A stretch of DNA of 64,000 nt from Actinomadura alba (GCF_014323705.1 NZ_JABVEC010000025.1:1-64000), one strand, 5' to 3'; counted from the first letter of the stretch, positions 1 through 9,082 are shown. Program-made: numbers and translations. Notes: generated from the sequence alone by a model not told the origin.

Positions 1-205
1 GTTTGACCGAAATGTTCCCGAGAGTCCAGATTTTGATGCGCAATTCTGGCCCACAGGTATTCGAGCGCGACATGCGGCTGTCCGGCGAGAGGGCGGCGTC
101 ACTCAGATGGCGGTGATGCGGCGGGTGGCGCGTTCGGCGGCGATCCGGCGTTCCATCGCGATCTGCTTGCCTGCCGGGTCTCCGCGCCCGCGACGCGAGC
201 GACTC

Positions 206-233
206 TTGATTGATCACAATGTGTAGCTATAGT
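206..233 (+). promoter_or_regulatory. Probable sigma-70-type promoter of the EF-hand gene
   Basis: TTGATT at 206-211 and TATAGT at 228-233 are separated by 16 bp, close to the consensus for a vegetative promoter, and lie about 40 bp before the start codon at 274. The -10 overlaps the palindrome TAGTACTA (230-237). Upstream, bases 1-205 show no convincing gene; a minus-strand reading frame ending at 103 looks like the tail of something but cannot be assigned. Confidence 0.55.
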
Positions 234-273
234 ACTACTGTCCGCATCGCATTCCTCATTGGAGGTCCCCCCG

Positions 274-789
274 ATGGATGCACGTCTGGATCGAATCAAG
301 GCCGCGTTCGATGCTCTCGACACCAACTCCAACGGCTACCTGGAGGCGGACGACTTCGACAGGCTCGGGCACAGGATCATCGAGGCGCTGGACGTGGCGG
401 AGAGCTCACCGAAGGCTCAGGCGCTCCACGCGAGCTGCCGGCGCTACTGGCAGGGCCTGGTCAGCGCCCTCGATCAGAACAATGACGGAAAGCTGAGCTG
501 TGAGGAGTACGCCCGGTTCCACGAACCTGACGGGTACGAGGGGAACGTCCGGCCCTATGCGGAGGCGTTGACCGCGATATGCGATCGAGATGACGACGGC
601 TTCGTCCAGCACGCCGACCTCGTGCGGGGGCTGGGGGCTGTGGGATTCCCCGTGGCGAACATCGAGGGTCTCTCCCGGGCGCTCGACCCACAAGGCACCG
701 GCCAGGTCTCCAGGATCGAGTGGCGGACCGCCATCGAGGACTTCTTCCTCGCTAAGGGCAGCCACGCCGTCAGCGACACACTGGTCTGA
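274..789 (+). CDS. EF-hand calcium-binding protein (calerythrin/CalD-like)
   Basis: A 171-residue soluble protein with four EF-hand loops and no signal peptide, so it is probably a cytoplasmic Ca2+ buffer or sensor. The loops are at about 16-27 (DTNSNGYLEADD), 67-78 (DQNNDGKLSCEE), 104-115 (DRDDDGFVQHAD) and 138-149 (DPQGTGQVSRIE). The second is canonical with Glu at position 12. The first and third end in Asp, and the fourth has Gln/Thr at positions 3 and 5 and may not bind metal. Size and four-hand layout match the sarcoplasmic calcium-binding/calerythrin family of actinobacteria. The ATG at 274 is preferred over an in-frame TTG at 259 because GGAGG at 261-265 is correctly spaced for it. 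The gene is monocistronic, between a promoter and a hairpin. Confidence 0.9.
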   Translation: MDARLDRIKAAFDALDTNSNGYLEADDFDRLGHRIIEALDVAESSPKAQALHASCRRYWQGLVSALDQNNDGKLSCEEYARFHEPDGYEGNVRPYAEALTAICDRDDDGFVQHADLVRGLGAVGFPVANIEGLSRALDPQGTGQVSRIEWRTAIEDFFLAKGSHAVSDTLV

Positions 790-804
790 CACGCGTCCCC
801 GGCG

Positions 805-839
805 GCCGATGTCGAACCGGTGCCCGCACCGGCATCGGC
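805..839 (+). terminator. Hairpin terminator after the EF-hand gene
   Basis: A nested inverted repeat: outer arms GCCGATG (805-811) and CATCGGC (833-839), inner arms CCGGTGC (817-823) and GCACCGG (826-832) around a CC turn, with a 5-nt bulge on the left. It begins 15 bp after the stop. There is no T-tract, which is usual for actinobacterial terminators. Confidence 0.65.
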
Positions 840-929
840 TCGACGCATGTTCCCGTCTTACCTGACCGCCGCCTCACGGTTTGCGGATGAGTTCGCCGAC
901 CGCGAGGCGGGGCCCGGAGAGGAGAGCCC

Positions 930-1814
930 ATGGCCGGCAACACCGGCGTGGAAGAAGGCGTCGGACGGACCGCCCTCATGGTCGCCGCAGCGCGGGCGAT
1001 CGAGACCCACCGCCACGACGCCCTGGCGCGAGATGGCTACGCCGAGCACTTCGTGCGCGCGGCCCGGGCGTCCGCGGACTGGCCGGTGCGCCTCCAGCAG
1101 GTTCCGGACGGCGACGCCGATCCGTTTTGGGGCCGGTTCGCGCGCTACTTCGGCCTGCGGACGAGGGTCCTCGACGACTTCCTCCTGCGGCAGGTGCGCG
1201 CGGGGACCCGGCAGGTGGTACTCCTCGGGGCCGGCCTGGACACGCGTGCGTACCGGCTCGACTGGCCGCATGGCTGCACGGTCTTTGAAATCGACCAGGA
1301 GGACGTCCTCGCGTTCAAGGACCGCGTGCTCGACGGGCTGAGTGCCGTGCCGAAGGCGGAGCGCATCACGATCGGGGCCGATCTGCGCCTCGAATGGGCC
1401 AGGGAGCTGATCGACGCGGGCTTCGACCCGGCCGCACCGACCGCCTGGCTCGCCGAGGGGCTGCTGCTCTACCTTCCCCATGCCGCCGAACGCGCCCTCA
1501 TCGAGGCGGTGGACGGGCTGAGCGCGGCGGGGAGCGCTCTGGCCTACGAGGTCAAACTCGGCACGGAGTCGGCGGCCGTCCGCGAAAGCCCGATCTACTC
1601 GGCGGCCAGGCGACGGATCGGTGTCGACCTTCTCGTCCTGTTCGGCGGCGAGCCGAGGCCCGACTCCGCCGGGGACCTGACCGCCCGGGGCTGGTCCACC
1701 TCGGTCCACACCGCGTTCGACTTCACCCGCCGCCACGGGCGCGGCCCGCACCCCGAGCCCGAGCGGCCCGACGCACTGGCCGCCAACCGGTGGGTGTTCG
1801 CAAGCAGACCCTAA
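930..1814 (+). CDS. SAM-dependent methyltransferase, leucine carboxyl methyltransferase-like (PPM/TIGR00027 type)
   Basis: A 294-residue class I methyltransferase of the LCMT/PPM superfamily, common in many copies in mycobacteria and other actinobacteria, usually with unknown substrates. Visible family features are the SAM motif VVLLGAGLDTRAYRL near residues 97-111, the acidic FEIDQ that binds the ribose of SAM near 119, the segment WLAEGLLLYLP near 175, and an N-terminal region with the family's typical SDGPFxT/ARxxFG pattern loosely kept (TALMVAAARA; WGRFARYFGLRTR). The ATG start follows a purine-rich site (GGAGAGGAGAG). It appears monocistronic and its partner or substrate cannot be read from the context. 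Confidence 0.85.
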   Translation: MAGNTGVEEGVGRTALMVAAARAIETHRHDALARDGYAEHFVRAARASADWPVRLQQVPDGDADPFWGRFARYFGLRTRVLDDFLLRQVRAGTRQVVLLGAGLDTRAYRLDWPHGCTVFEIDQEDVLAFKDRVLDGLSAVPKAERITIGADLRLEWARELIDAGFDPAAPTAWLAEGLLLYLPHAAERALIEAVDGLSAAGSALAYEVKLGTESAAVRESPIYSAARRRIGVDLLVLFGGEPRPDSAGDLTARGWSTSVHTAFDFTRRHGRGPHPEPERPDALAANRWVFASRP

Positions 1815-1883
1815 AGCGTCCACTGATCCGGACACCGGGTGATGATCCTGATCCGCGTACACGCTGAGAGTCCTCTCAATCGG

Positions 1884-3263
1884 TCATGACATGTCCTCGA
1901 GAAGCTGGAAAACATGCTTGGCCACGTCGGTCTCCGTGTGCACGGGGTTCAGTCGTTCCCGTGGGATAGCGGTATAGTCGGTTCCCAGGTAACTGCCGGA
2001 TCCGTGCAGCAAGATCTGTTCCTGAGATACGAGGCCGCGCTCGACGGCGTTGAGCACTCCAGTCAGACCCATGAGCAGAGACCATTCTCGTAATTGTGCC
2101 GGGTCGCTACCGAGGCCGGGATGACCAGACCGAACGAGAATGCAATCGATTTCTGCGTATCTTTCCAAGCATTCCTCTCGTGATACCACGATCCCGAATC
2201 CGCCCTGGTCACGGATGATGTCGGTCATGGCCTTCGCTGTCGCGGGCTGCCGGGTATAGAACGTACTGTCAATCCGCTGCTCCAGTGAATCCACTCGGAA
2301 GGGAAAGTACGGATCAGAATGCTGGATCCATGCGCGCAAGTCTTCACGCCACGTGTAGTTCGGAAAACTCGCTCGGGAAAAGCCCGCATCACGCGTGTGG
2401 AGGACCATTGCGGGCGTGCCGATGTGTTGGATCAAAAGGTAGGCGGCATGCGACCGTCCCAGATGAGCCTCGCCAAGGGCATGGCCGAGCAGGCCATACG
2501 CGCTGGACACCGCATGGGCGTGCAAGCGCCGCCCCTGAGAGTTCGCGCTTGTCTGTGGCCAGGCACGTTCGACGGCAAATGCGCGTGTCGCGTCGGCGAG
2601 CCGGTAATTGTCCAGGTCGAGCGTGAACCACACGCGGGTCCGCTGCCGTACCGTGGACGACTTCACGTGGGCCTTCTCTACGCTGCTCAGCGCAGCTGCC
2701 TTCACCGACTCAGCCGGTTCTCCGGAAGCCAGCGACAGAACCGGATTGGCAGAGCGCAGCTCCGGATCATCGTCCAATGCCGACGACCAAAGCTTCTCAC
2801 GGGAGTCTTCCGGCACAACCGATACGAGACGCAGCGTGCGAGGGGTTGCCAGACCTAGAACGTAGGCTCTTAGAACGGCATCGCGCAGCGCCACCGCCTT
2901 GTTCGCGGAAGAGGGCGTCACCATGAGAACCGGGCCGCCGGTACGACGTGTGTGGTCGATTGCCCGCAACACGATGAGCAGGGATGCGAACGTCTTCGTC
3001 GTCCGAGTGGTTGGATTGCCGGTGAGATCCAGCATCCGCACGTCCTTACCGCCGACCTCGGCCAAAGGACGCAGGGCGATGGTCGGACTGGCGAGGAAGC
3101 GGCGCAGGCCATCGTCCAGCTCGGGGAGCACGAAAGACGGCCGGAACAGTGAGCTTCCGCCGGACCCGGACTCCATCGTTCGGGACAGCGCGGCCAGGCG
3201 GTCATAAAAGGTGACCAGGGGCGCGTCAACGACCACCGGGCGGTCAGCGGGTGAAGATCGCAT
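1884..3263 (-). CDS. Orphan protein resembling PLP fold-type II (threonine synthase-like) enzymes
   Basis: A 459-residue protein that I do not recognise with certainty; it may be the family labelled DUF6002, which I could not verify. Three segments echo the threonine synthase/cysteine synthase fold: around residue 83 an N-P-T-T-R-T-T-K stretch whose Lys90 would be the PLP lysine; a Ser/Asn-rich turn TPSSANKAVAL (116-126) followed by LRLVSVVPEDSREKL, like the phosphate-binding loop and 'SREK' region; and a C-terminal MGLTGVLNAVERGLVSQEQILLHGSGS like the final helix and Gly-rich loop. The ATG at 3263 is chosen over upstream starts because GGAGG precedes it by about 10 nt. It is monocistronic and converges on the methyltransferase gene. 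Substrate unknown. Confidence 0.6.
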   Translation of the reverse strand: MRSSPADRPVVVDAPLVTFYDRLAALSRTMESGSGGSSLFRPSFVLPELDDGLRRFLASPTIALRPLAEVGGKDVRMLDLTGNPTTRTTKTFASLLIVLRAIDHTRRTGGPVLMVTPSSANKAVALRDAVLRAYVLGLATPRTLRLVSVVPEDSREKLWSSALDDDPELRSANPVLSLASGEPAESVKAAALSSVEKAHVKSSTVRQRTRVWFTLDLDNYRLADATRAFAVERAWPQTSANSQGRRLHAHAVSSAYGLLGHALGEAHLGRSHAAYLLIQHIGTPAMVLHTRDAGFSRASFPNYTWREDLRAWIQHSDPYFPFRVDSLEQRIDSTFYTRQPATAKAMTDIIRDQGGFGIVVSREECLERYAEIDCILVRSGHPGLGSDPAQLREWSLLMGLTGVLNAVERGLVSQEQILLHGSGSYLGTDYTAIPRERLNPVHTETDVAKHVFQLLEDMS

Positions 3264-3352
3264 TTGACTTTGTCCTCCGCTTCTTATGTGCTGCTGTTTC
3301 TCGTCGGTCGGCGGTAAGCAGAGCGCCATCGCCGTCCACCACCGTCGCGTGC

Positions 3353-3670
3353 TCACCTGTCGCGATCACCACACCTATCCTTTCTGATCGCCCTGCTCGG
3401 CATGCCGGCGTCGACCGGCCAGGGGTGGTCAAGCGCGACAAGGACGAAGGCCTTGAGCAAGGGCACGCAGGCGCTGCAGAAGGTGTCCCAGACGATCCCG
3501 AGAGGCCCGGTGTGGGCATCGGATGCGCGGCGCCGAGATACCAGATCCGGTCGCTGAACAGCCGGCCGCCCTCGGCGGTGACGGCACGGAGCAACACGGT
3601 CGTGTCGCCGATGATCGCCCGTCATGGGCCGTTCAGGCAGTCGAAAGGGCCCAGCGCTAGTAGTGGTCAT
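3353..3670 (-). pseudogene. Possible frameshifted gene remnant of unknown family
   Basis: On the minus strand a protein-like stretch reads TTVLLRAVTAEGGRLFSDRI in one frame (about 3598 down to 3520) and continues as GPLGIVWDTFCSACVPLLKA, then VALDHPWPVDAGMP, in another (about 3520 down to 3400). A single shift near 3510-3520 would join them. Both halves have natural composition, but I cannot name the family and no good start is visible. The rest of the 3264-3693 gap shows no other feature apart from its being the leader of the next gene. Confidence 0.3.
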
Positions 3671-3693
3671 GCCCCTTCGATCAGAGGAAGCGT

Positions 3694-5676
3694 GTGAACG
3701 ATTACGTGGAAAGAAGACGACGCGCGAGGTGGCGGCGACCGCTCACGGCCGCCGTGCTGTCGCTGTCGGCATTGATCTCGACCGCCCAGATCGCCCATGC
3801 GGACGCCTCCGCCCCGGCGCTCTCCCTCGCCGAGGGCCAGGTCGTACGTGGACAGATCACGGTCTACGCCGGAGGCGCGCCCGAATCCCGGCTGAGCCTC
3901 GAACTGGACGGCACGGCCGTCACCGCGGAGCCGGCGTCGAGCCTGCCGGCCACGGTGCTGTTCGAGGCCGACGGCATCCAGAGCGGCTCGCAGCGGCTGC
4001 TGAACTCGGTCTGGGTCAACGGCGAGATGGTCACGCTCATAAACCGTGACTACTCCGGCTTCGCGACGGTCGCCGTACCGCTGCCGGCGGGCTCGCTGCA
4101 CGATGGAGCCAACCGGGTGACGGTTCGCGCCGGCGACTCGGTCTCGCCGACCAGCCTGGCGAAGAACCATGACGACTTCACGATCCGCAACGTCCGGTTG
4201 CGCCTGCTCGACGGTACGGAGCTGAGGGACCCGGCCGTGCCCGCCGACCGGCACCTGTCGATCGGCGACGGTTACCCCGGCGGCAACGCCACCGAGGAGC
4301 AGGTCACAAGGAACTTCGGCATCGGCGTCCCAGCGGAGCGGCTGCGCGGCGTCTCCTATGACCTCGACACGCGCCCGCTCACGGACGGCCCGCACACCAT
4401 GCGGGTCGTCGCGGGCGACGACGGCGGGCAGGCCCATCGCGACGTGACGTTCCGCGTCGACAACACCGCACCGCGGATCATCTCCACTTCGCCCGCGGCC
4501 GGCGAGCGCGTCAACGGCGGGGACGTCACCGTCCAGGTTAACGCAATCGACTCCGTGTCCGGCGTCGCGGGGGCGACCGCGGTGCTGGACGGCCGGGCCG
4601 TCCCGGTGCCCGACCGCTTCCCGGTGGAGAACATCCCGGCCGGGTCACACCAGCTCACGGTCACCGTCACCGACGCGGCCGGCAACGCCGACACCGAGAC
4701 CATCCGGTTCAGTACCGTTGAGGTGCCCATCGCGCGCGGTGCCCGTGACAAGGGCCGCCAGGACCACGGCCCGGTCTCCGGCCCGGACGCGCCGGTGCTG
4801 GCCGCGGCGGGCGACGTCGCGTGTGCGGCCACCAGCCAGGTCACCCCCAAGACCTGCCACCAGGCCGGCACCGCCGCCCTGGTCCGGCAGCTCGAGCCGG
4901 ACGCGGTCGCGATGCTCGCGGACGGGCAGTACGACGTCGGGACCCTGGAGGCGTTCAACTCCTCCTACGACAAGACGTGGGGGACGTTCAAGGACATCAC
5001 GCACCCGGCCGTGGGCAACCACGAGTACGCGCAGGCGTACTACCCGGGGGCGAGGGCGGACGGCTACTTCGACTACTTCAACGGCGTGGGCGCGGCCGAC
5101 GGCCCCGCCGGAGACCGGCAGCGCGGCTACTACTCCTACGATCTGGGCCGCTGGCACGTCGTCGCACTGAACGGCGAGTGCGGTGTCGTGTCGTGCGCGC
5201 CTGGCTCCGGGCAGTACCGCTGGCTGGAGCAGGACCTGCGGGCTCATCGCAACAAGTGCACGCTGGCGTACTGGCACAAGCCGCTGTTCTCCGCGCTCTA
5301 TCCGAACCGGCCGGCCAACCCGGACACCAAGCCGCTCTGGCAAGTGGCCGAGCGCTACGGCGTCGACGTCGTGCTCAACGGCCACGACCACAGCTACCAG
5401 CGCTTCGACCCGCAGAACGCCGACGGCGCCGCCGACCCGGCCGGGCCGCGTCAGTTCACCGTCGGAACGGGCGGCGTCGGCTTCCACACCGACCTGTCCC
5501 CGACCGCGAACCTCGCCGTGGCGAACGCGGACACCTTCGGCGTGCTCAAGCTGACGCTGCGGCCCACGGGCTATGACTGGCGGTTCGTGCCCGAACCAGG
5601 CAACGGCAACGGCACATTCACCGACGCCGGCTCCGCCGCCTGCGGCCACCTCGCCCCTGGCCAGGCCCGGAAGTAG
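3694..5676 (+). CDS. Secreted metallophosphoesterase with N-terminal beta-sandwich domains
   Basis: A 660-residue exported hydrolase. Residues 1-37 form a signal peptide (Arg-rich start, hydrophobic core, cleavage near AHADA). About 45-345 are beta-rich, with two Ig/Big-like modules (VDNTAPRIISTSPAAGERV and a following TVTDAAGNADTETI repeat). The catalytic calcineurin-like domain spans about 365-625 with its metal motifs in order: GDVAC, ADGQYD, GNHEY, YWHKPLFS and NGHDHSYQR. This arrangement is typical of actinobacterial extracellular phosphoesterases and purple-acid-phosphatase relatives; the substrate is unknown, with phosphomonoester or phosphodiester scavenging most likely. Translation starts at GTG 3694 after AGAGGA. 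Monocistronic, with a strong hairpin behind it. Confidence 0.88.
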   Translation: MNDYVERRRRARWRRPLTAAVLSLSALISTAQIAHADASAPALSLAEGQVVRGQITVYAGGAPESRLSLELDGTAVTAEPASSLPATVLFEADGIQSGSQRLLNSVWVNGEMVTLINRDYSGFATVAVPLPAGSLHDGANRVTVRAGDSVSPTSLAKNHDDFTIRNVRLRLLDGTELRDPAVPADRHLSIGDGYPGGNATEEQVTRNFGIGVPAERLRGVSYDLDTRPLTDGPHTMRVVAGDDGGQAHRDVTFRVDNTAPRIISTSPAAGERVNGGDVTVQVNAIDSVSGVAGATAVLDGRAVPVPDRFPVENIPAGSHQLTVTVTDAAGNADTETIRFSTVEVPIARGARDKGRQDHGPVSGPDAPVLAAAGDVACAATSQVTPKTCHQAGTAALVRQLEPDAVAMLADGQYDVGTLEAFNSSYDKTWGTFKDITHPAVGNHEYAQAYYPGARADGYFDYFNGVGAADGPAGDRQRGYYSYDLGRWHVVALNGECGVVSCAPGSGQYRWLEQDLRAHRNKCTLAYWHKPLFSALYPNRPANPDTKPLWQVAERYGVDVVLNGHDHSYQRFDPQNADGAADPAGPRQFTVGTGGVGFHTDLSPTANLAVANADTFGVLKLTLRPTGYDWRFVPEPGNGNGTFTDAGSAACGHLAPGQARK

Positions 5677-5731
5677 GCACCCGACCCCGCGGCAGATCGC
5701 GGCTTCGCGCCCGCGCGCCGTCGTGGTGCGC

Positions 5732-5767
5732 CGTACGGTCCCGCCCGGGCGGGAGCGGGACCGTACG
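5732..5767. terminator. Bidirectional hairpin between the phosphoesterase and frd operon
   Basis: A perfect 13-bp inverted repeat, CGTACGGTCCCGC (5732-5744) and GCGGGACCGTACG (5755-5767), around a 10-nt loop. It lies between two convergent transcription units and can end both. Confidence 0.75.
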
Positions 5768-5817
5768 ACGTCATCACAAGTCCGGGCGGCTACCGCCGCC
5801 GCGCCTCCACGACCCGC

Positions 5818-6171
5818 TCACCAGGCTGCCAGCAGGAGATAGCTCGCCACTGCCGACCCGGCCAGCGCTGCGCCGTAGCAGAACAGGTTGATCGGCCTTC
5901 CGAGGTGCTTGAGCTGTAGCCCGTCGTACAGGGTGTAGCGGAACCGGTGAGCCCAGTGGAAGAGCGCCAGCACGCAGAGGCCGAGAAGAACGACGCGCGT
6001 GACGGGCTGGCCCAGTACGGCGGACAGGTGCGCATGGTCGGGCGGCGACACCCAGCCCAGCGGGAACGCGAGGCCGAAAAGGAGCAGCAGGGCCGGGATC
6101 AGCAGCGCCGACAGCACGCCGCCGGCGCTGAACAGTAGCCACAGGAACGGTTCCATCGGACGCCTGGCCAT
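5818..6171 (-). CDS. frdD: Fumarate reductase membrane anchor subunit D
   Basis: A 117-residue hydrophobic protein with three membrane helices (about 10-33, 52-73 and 94-116), the size and topology of FrdD. FHWAHRFRYTLYDGLQL between helices 2 and 3 is a recognisable FrdD segment. It anchors the catalytic FrdAB dimer and helps form the menaquinol site. It is the last gene of frdABCD, starting 4 bp after frdC stops. The terminal hairpin at 5732-5767 lies downstream. Confidence 0.88.
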   Translation of the reverse strand: MARRPMEPFLWLLFSAGGVLSALLIPALLLLFGLAFPLGWVSPPDHAHLSAVLGQPVTRVVLLGLCVLALFHWAHRFRYTLYDGLQLKHLGRPINLFCYGAALAGSAVASYLLLAAW

Positions 6172-6174
6172 CGT

Positions 6175-6591
6175 TCACCCCAGGATCAGTGAAGCCACGA
6201 GCGCCGATGCGAGCACCCAGGCCACGAGATTGCCCGCGCCGACCACGGCTGCCGGCAGGCGCTTGCCGCGCAGCCGTACGACCATCGCGTGCGGCGCGAG
6301 CATGAACAACCAGGTGACGGCGTGGAGCACGATGAAGCACAGCGCGATCACGTTCAGCGAGAGCACCCCCGGTCCGGCGCTCCAGTCCAGGAACCGCCGG
6401 TAGTCGTCCGGCCCCTGAGCAACCGCATTCACCAGCAGCAGTAGGAAGACCACGAACCAGGCCACAAAAACGCTGCTCAGCTCGCGGAGTACGAACAGCA
6501 GATACGAGCGGCGTCGCAGCCACCAGAAGACGGGAATGTGAGGCCGGTACCACCTGGGATGGAACGGCGTGTACTCGATCTTCTCGCTCAT
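6175..6591 (-). CDS. frdC: Fumarate reductase membrane anchor subunit C
   Basis: A 138-residue protein with three membrane helices. The N-terminus (YTPFHPRWYRPHIPVFWWLR, then RSYLLFVLRELSSVFVAWF) matches the FrdC pattern of a Trp/Arg-rich cytoplasmic stretch before helix 1. Helices lie at about 31-55, 73-95 and 113-137. The four-subunit frdABCD order and two separate small anchors correspond to the haem-free quinol:fumarate reductase type of Escherichia coli, also present in Mycobacterium tuberculosis. The start at 6591 overlaps the frdB stop as ATGA, implying translational coupling; a longer reading frame upstream was rejected because it lies inside frdB. Confidence 0.87.
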   Translation of the reverse strand: MSEKIEYTPFHPRWYRPHIPVFWWLRRRSYLLFVLRELSSVFVAWFVVFLLLLVNAVAQGPDDYRRFLDWSAGPGVLSLNVIALCFIVLHAVTWLFMLAPHAMVVRLRGKRLPAAVVGAGNLVAWVLASALVASLILG

Positions 6592-7331
6592 CGTGCCCCC
6601 CGCGGCAGAAGGAGGGTCTTGAGGGACTCCATGGCGGCCGTGAACTTGTAGCGCTGGATGGCACCGGCGGGATCGACGTCCTTCGGGCAGACCGCGCTGC
6701 ACTCGCCCACAAAGGTGCAGGCCCAGATGCCTTCGGCGGCCGAGAGGACATCCATCCGCTCCGAGGCGCCCTGGTCACGCGAGTCGAGGTTGTAGCGCTG
6801 GGCGAGAGCGATGGCCGCCGGGCCGAGGAACTCCTGGTCGAGCCCGTAAACGGGGCAGGCTGCGTAACAGAGCATGCAGTTGATGCACATGCTGAACCGC
6901 TCGTACTCCTCACGCTCCGCCGGCAACTGCGGATATTCATTTTCGGCCGGTGGTTCCTGCTCCGAGCGGATGAGCCAGGGCTTGATCTGCGGCAGCTTGC
7001 GCATGAAGTCGCCGATGTCCACAACGAGATCGCGCACAACCGGGAAGTTGGACAGCGGCTCGACGCGTATCGGGCCCGGCGCGTAGTCCTCCAGGAAGGT
7101 GGCACAGGTCAGCTTCGGCTCTCCGTTGACGGTCATGCCGCAGCTCCCGCAGACGCCCATCCGGCAGGACCAGCGGTATGAGAGCGTGCCGTCCAGGTGG
7201 TCCTTGATGTGGTTCAGGCCGTCGAGGATCGCCCACTCCTTGCGCAGCGGTATCTCGTACTCCTGCGCCGTCGGCTCGGTTTCGCTCTCCGGCCGGTAGC
7301 GGGTTACCCGCAGGGTGATGCGATCCGTCAT
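6588..7331 (-). CDS. frdB: Fumarate reductase iron-sulfur subunit
   Basis: A 247-residue electron-transfer subunit that passes electrons from quinol in FrdCD to the flavin in FrdA. The [2Fe-2S] ligands are in CRMGVCGSCGMTVNGEPKLTC. The C-terminal half has two cysteine clusters, CINCMLCYAACPVYG and CTFVGECSAVCPKDVDP, for the [4Fe-4S] and [3Fe-4S] centres. The ATG at 7331 has an excellent GGGAGGT site 8 nt upstream, so the longer frame starting at 7370 is not used. It starts 5 bp after frdA ends. Confidence 0.93.
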   Translation of the reverse strand: MTDRITLRVTRYRPESETEPTAQEYEIPLRKEWAILDGLNHIKDHLDGTLSYRWSCRMGVCGSCGMTVNGEPKLTCATFLEDYAPGPIRVEPLSNFPVVRDLVVDIGDFMRKLPQIKPWLIRSEQEPPAENEYPQLPAEREEYERFSMCINCMLCYAACPVYGLDQEFLGPAAIALAQRYNLDSRDQGASERMDVLSAAEGIWACTFVGECSAVCPKDVDPAGAIQRYKFTAAMESLKTLLLPRGAR

Positions 7332-7336
7332 GAGCG

Positions 7337-9082
7337 TTACCTCCCGTACACCCGCTCCCCCGGGGGCCACCGGGTGATCGTCACCGGCGGATACTCCACC
7401 CGCTGTGACCCGTCGGCGTCGCGGTGGACAAGCGAGTTGGCGAGGAACCTGTGGTCGTCGCGGGCCGGGAAGTCGACACGCTGGTGCGCTCCACGCGACT
7501 CCTCGCGCAGCAACGCACAGTGAACGATGATTTCGGCCACGTCCAGCATGAACGACAGCTCGAGAGCGGCGAGCAGCTCGGTGTTGAAGGTCCGGCTGCG
7601 GTCCTCGAGGCGGGCGGAGCGGAACCGCTCCTGAAGGACACTCAGCCTGTCGGCGGCCTTGGCCAGTGAGTCTCCCGAACGGTAGATCCCCGCGCCCTCC
7701 TCCATGGTCGCCCGCATCTCCTCGCGGATGGCCGAGATCGGTTCCTTCCCGTCGCGGTGGAACAGGTCGCGTTCCAGCCGCCGCCGCTCGTCCTCCACCT
7801 GCGCCTGTACGGCCGGCCGTACGGCGGTGCCGCCTTGCGCGCCCGAGGCGAACGAGGCGGCGGCTCGCCCGGCACGGGCACCGAACACGAGCAGTTCGGG
7901 CAGCGAGTTGGACCCGAGACGGTTCGCGCCGTTGATGCTGACACAGGCGGCCTCGCCGGCGGCGAACAAACCCTCCAGAGGAGTGGCACCGTGGATGTCG
8001 GTGTGGACCCCGCCCATCATGTAGTGAACGACCGGCCGCACCGGGATCAGCTCGTGGACCGGGTCGATGTTCTCGTAACTCCGGCAGAGCTCCCGTACGA
8101 AGGGAAGCCTGGCGTCGATGACCGTCTCTCCGAGGTGACGCAGGTCCAGGTGCACGACAGGCCCGTAGGGCGTGTCGAGGGTCCGGCCCTTCTCGATCTC
8201 CTTGACGAATGCCTGCGACAGGCGGTCACGCGGCCCCAGCTCCATGCTGCGCAGCACGGGTTTGGGTGAGGGCGTGCCGAGATCATAATCCTGCAGATAC
8301 CGGTAGCCATCCTTGTTGATCAACCAGCCACCCTCGGCCCGAGCCGCCTCTGTGACAAGGATGCCCGTGAACGGCAGGCCGGTCGGATGGTACTGAACGA
8401 ACTCCATGTCCTTGAGCGGAGCGCCCGCCCGGTAAGCCAGGCCCAAGCCGTCGCCGGTCTTAATGGCAGCATTGGTGGTGAAGGGGTAGATCTGGCCACA
8501 CCCGCCCGTGCAGAGAATGACCGCCTTGGCGGTGATGGCCTCGATCCGGCCCGACATCAGCTCCACGGCGACGACGCCGACCACGCGGCCGTCGTCGACG
8601 AGCAACTTCATCACATACCACTCGTCGTAGCGGGCGATGCGCTCGTATTGCAGGGCGGTCTGGAACAGCGTGTGGAGCAGATGGAAGCCCGTCCTGTCCG
8701 CGGCGTACCACGTGCGCATCTTCTTCATTCCGCCGAACGGTCGTACGGCCACGCGTCCGTCCGGCTCGCGGCTCCACGGACAGCCCCAATGCTCCAGCCG
8801 GAGCAACTCCCCGGGTGCCTCCTTGACGAAGACCTCGACGGCGTCCTGAGCGCACAACCAATCCCCTCCTGAGATCGTGTCGTAGGCGTGCTCGTCGAGG
8901 CTGTCATCAGGCCGGATGACAGCCGCAGCCCCGCCCTCGGCCGAGACCGTGTGGCTACGCATCGGATACACCTTGGAGACGATCGCCACGCTCAGCCGCG
9001 CATCATCCTCCGCGACGGCGATCGCCGCGCGTAATCCCGCGCCACCGCCGCCCACGATCAGAACGTCATGCGAAAGCGTCAT
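7337..9082 (-). CDS. frdA: Fumarate reductase flavoprotein subunit
   Basis: A 581-residue catalytic subunit interconverting fumarate and succinate on the cytoplasmic face of the membrane. The FAD-binding VLIVGGGGAGLRAAIAVA is at about 6-23. RSHTVSAEGGAAAV contains the His that carries covalent FAD. HPTGLPFTGILVTEAARAEGG and the RPVVHYMMGGVHTD segment belong to the dicarboxylate site. Length and motifs suit FrdA or SdhA; the two separate anchors after frdB favour Frd, which in actinobacteria supports redox balance when oxygen is limiting. The start could be ATG 9082 or GTG 9088 two codons upstream; neither has a clear ribosome site. Confidence 0.92.
   Translation of the reverse strand: MTLSHDVLIVGGGGAGLRAAIAVAEDDARLSVAIVSKVYPMRSHTVSAEGGAAAVIRPDDSLDEHAYDTISGGDWLCAQDAVEVFVKEAPGELLRLEHWGCPWSREPDGRVAVRPFGGMKKMRTWYAADRTGFHLLHTLFQTALQYERIARYDEWYVMKLLVDDGRVVGVVAVELMSGRIEAITAKAVILCTGGCGQIYPFTTNAAIKTGDGLGLAYRAGAPLKDMEFVQYHPTGLPFTGILVTEAARAEGGWLINKDGYRYLQDYDLGTPSPKPVLRSMELGPRDRLSQAFVKEIEKGRTLDTPYGPVVHLDLRHLGETVIDARLPFVRELCRSYENIDPVHELIPVRPVVHYMMGGVHTDIHGATPLEGLFAAGEAACVSINGANRLGSNSLPELLVFGARAGRAAASFASGAQGGTAVRPAVQAQVEDERRRLERDLFHRDGKEPISAIREEMRATMEEGAGIYRSGDSLAKAADRLSVLQERFRSARLEDRSRTFNTELLAALELSFMLDVAEIIVHCALLREESRGAHQRVDFPARDDHRFLANSLVHRDADGSQRVEYPPVTITRWPPGERVYGR

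Noticed and set aside
222..240. GTAG...TACTAC before the EF-hand gene as a member of the CTACTAC operator family
   Set aside because: The half-sites face the wrong way and have different spacing; the sequence is better explained as the -10 element.
3654..3666. CTAGTAGT before the metallophosphoesterase as a BlaI half-site
   Set aside because: No second arm at either known spacing.
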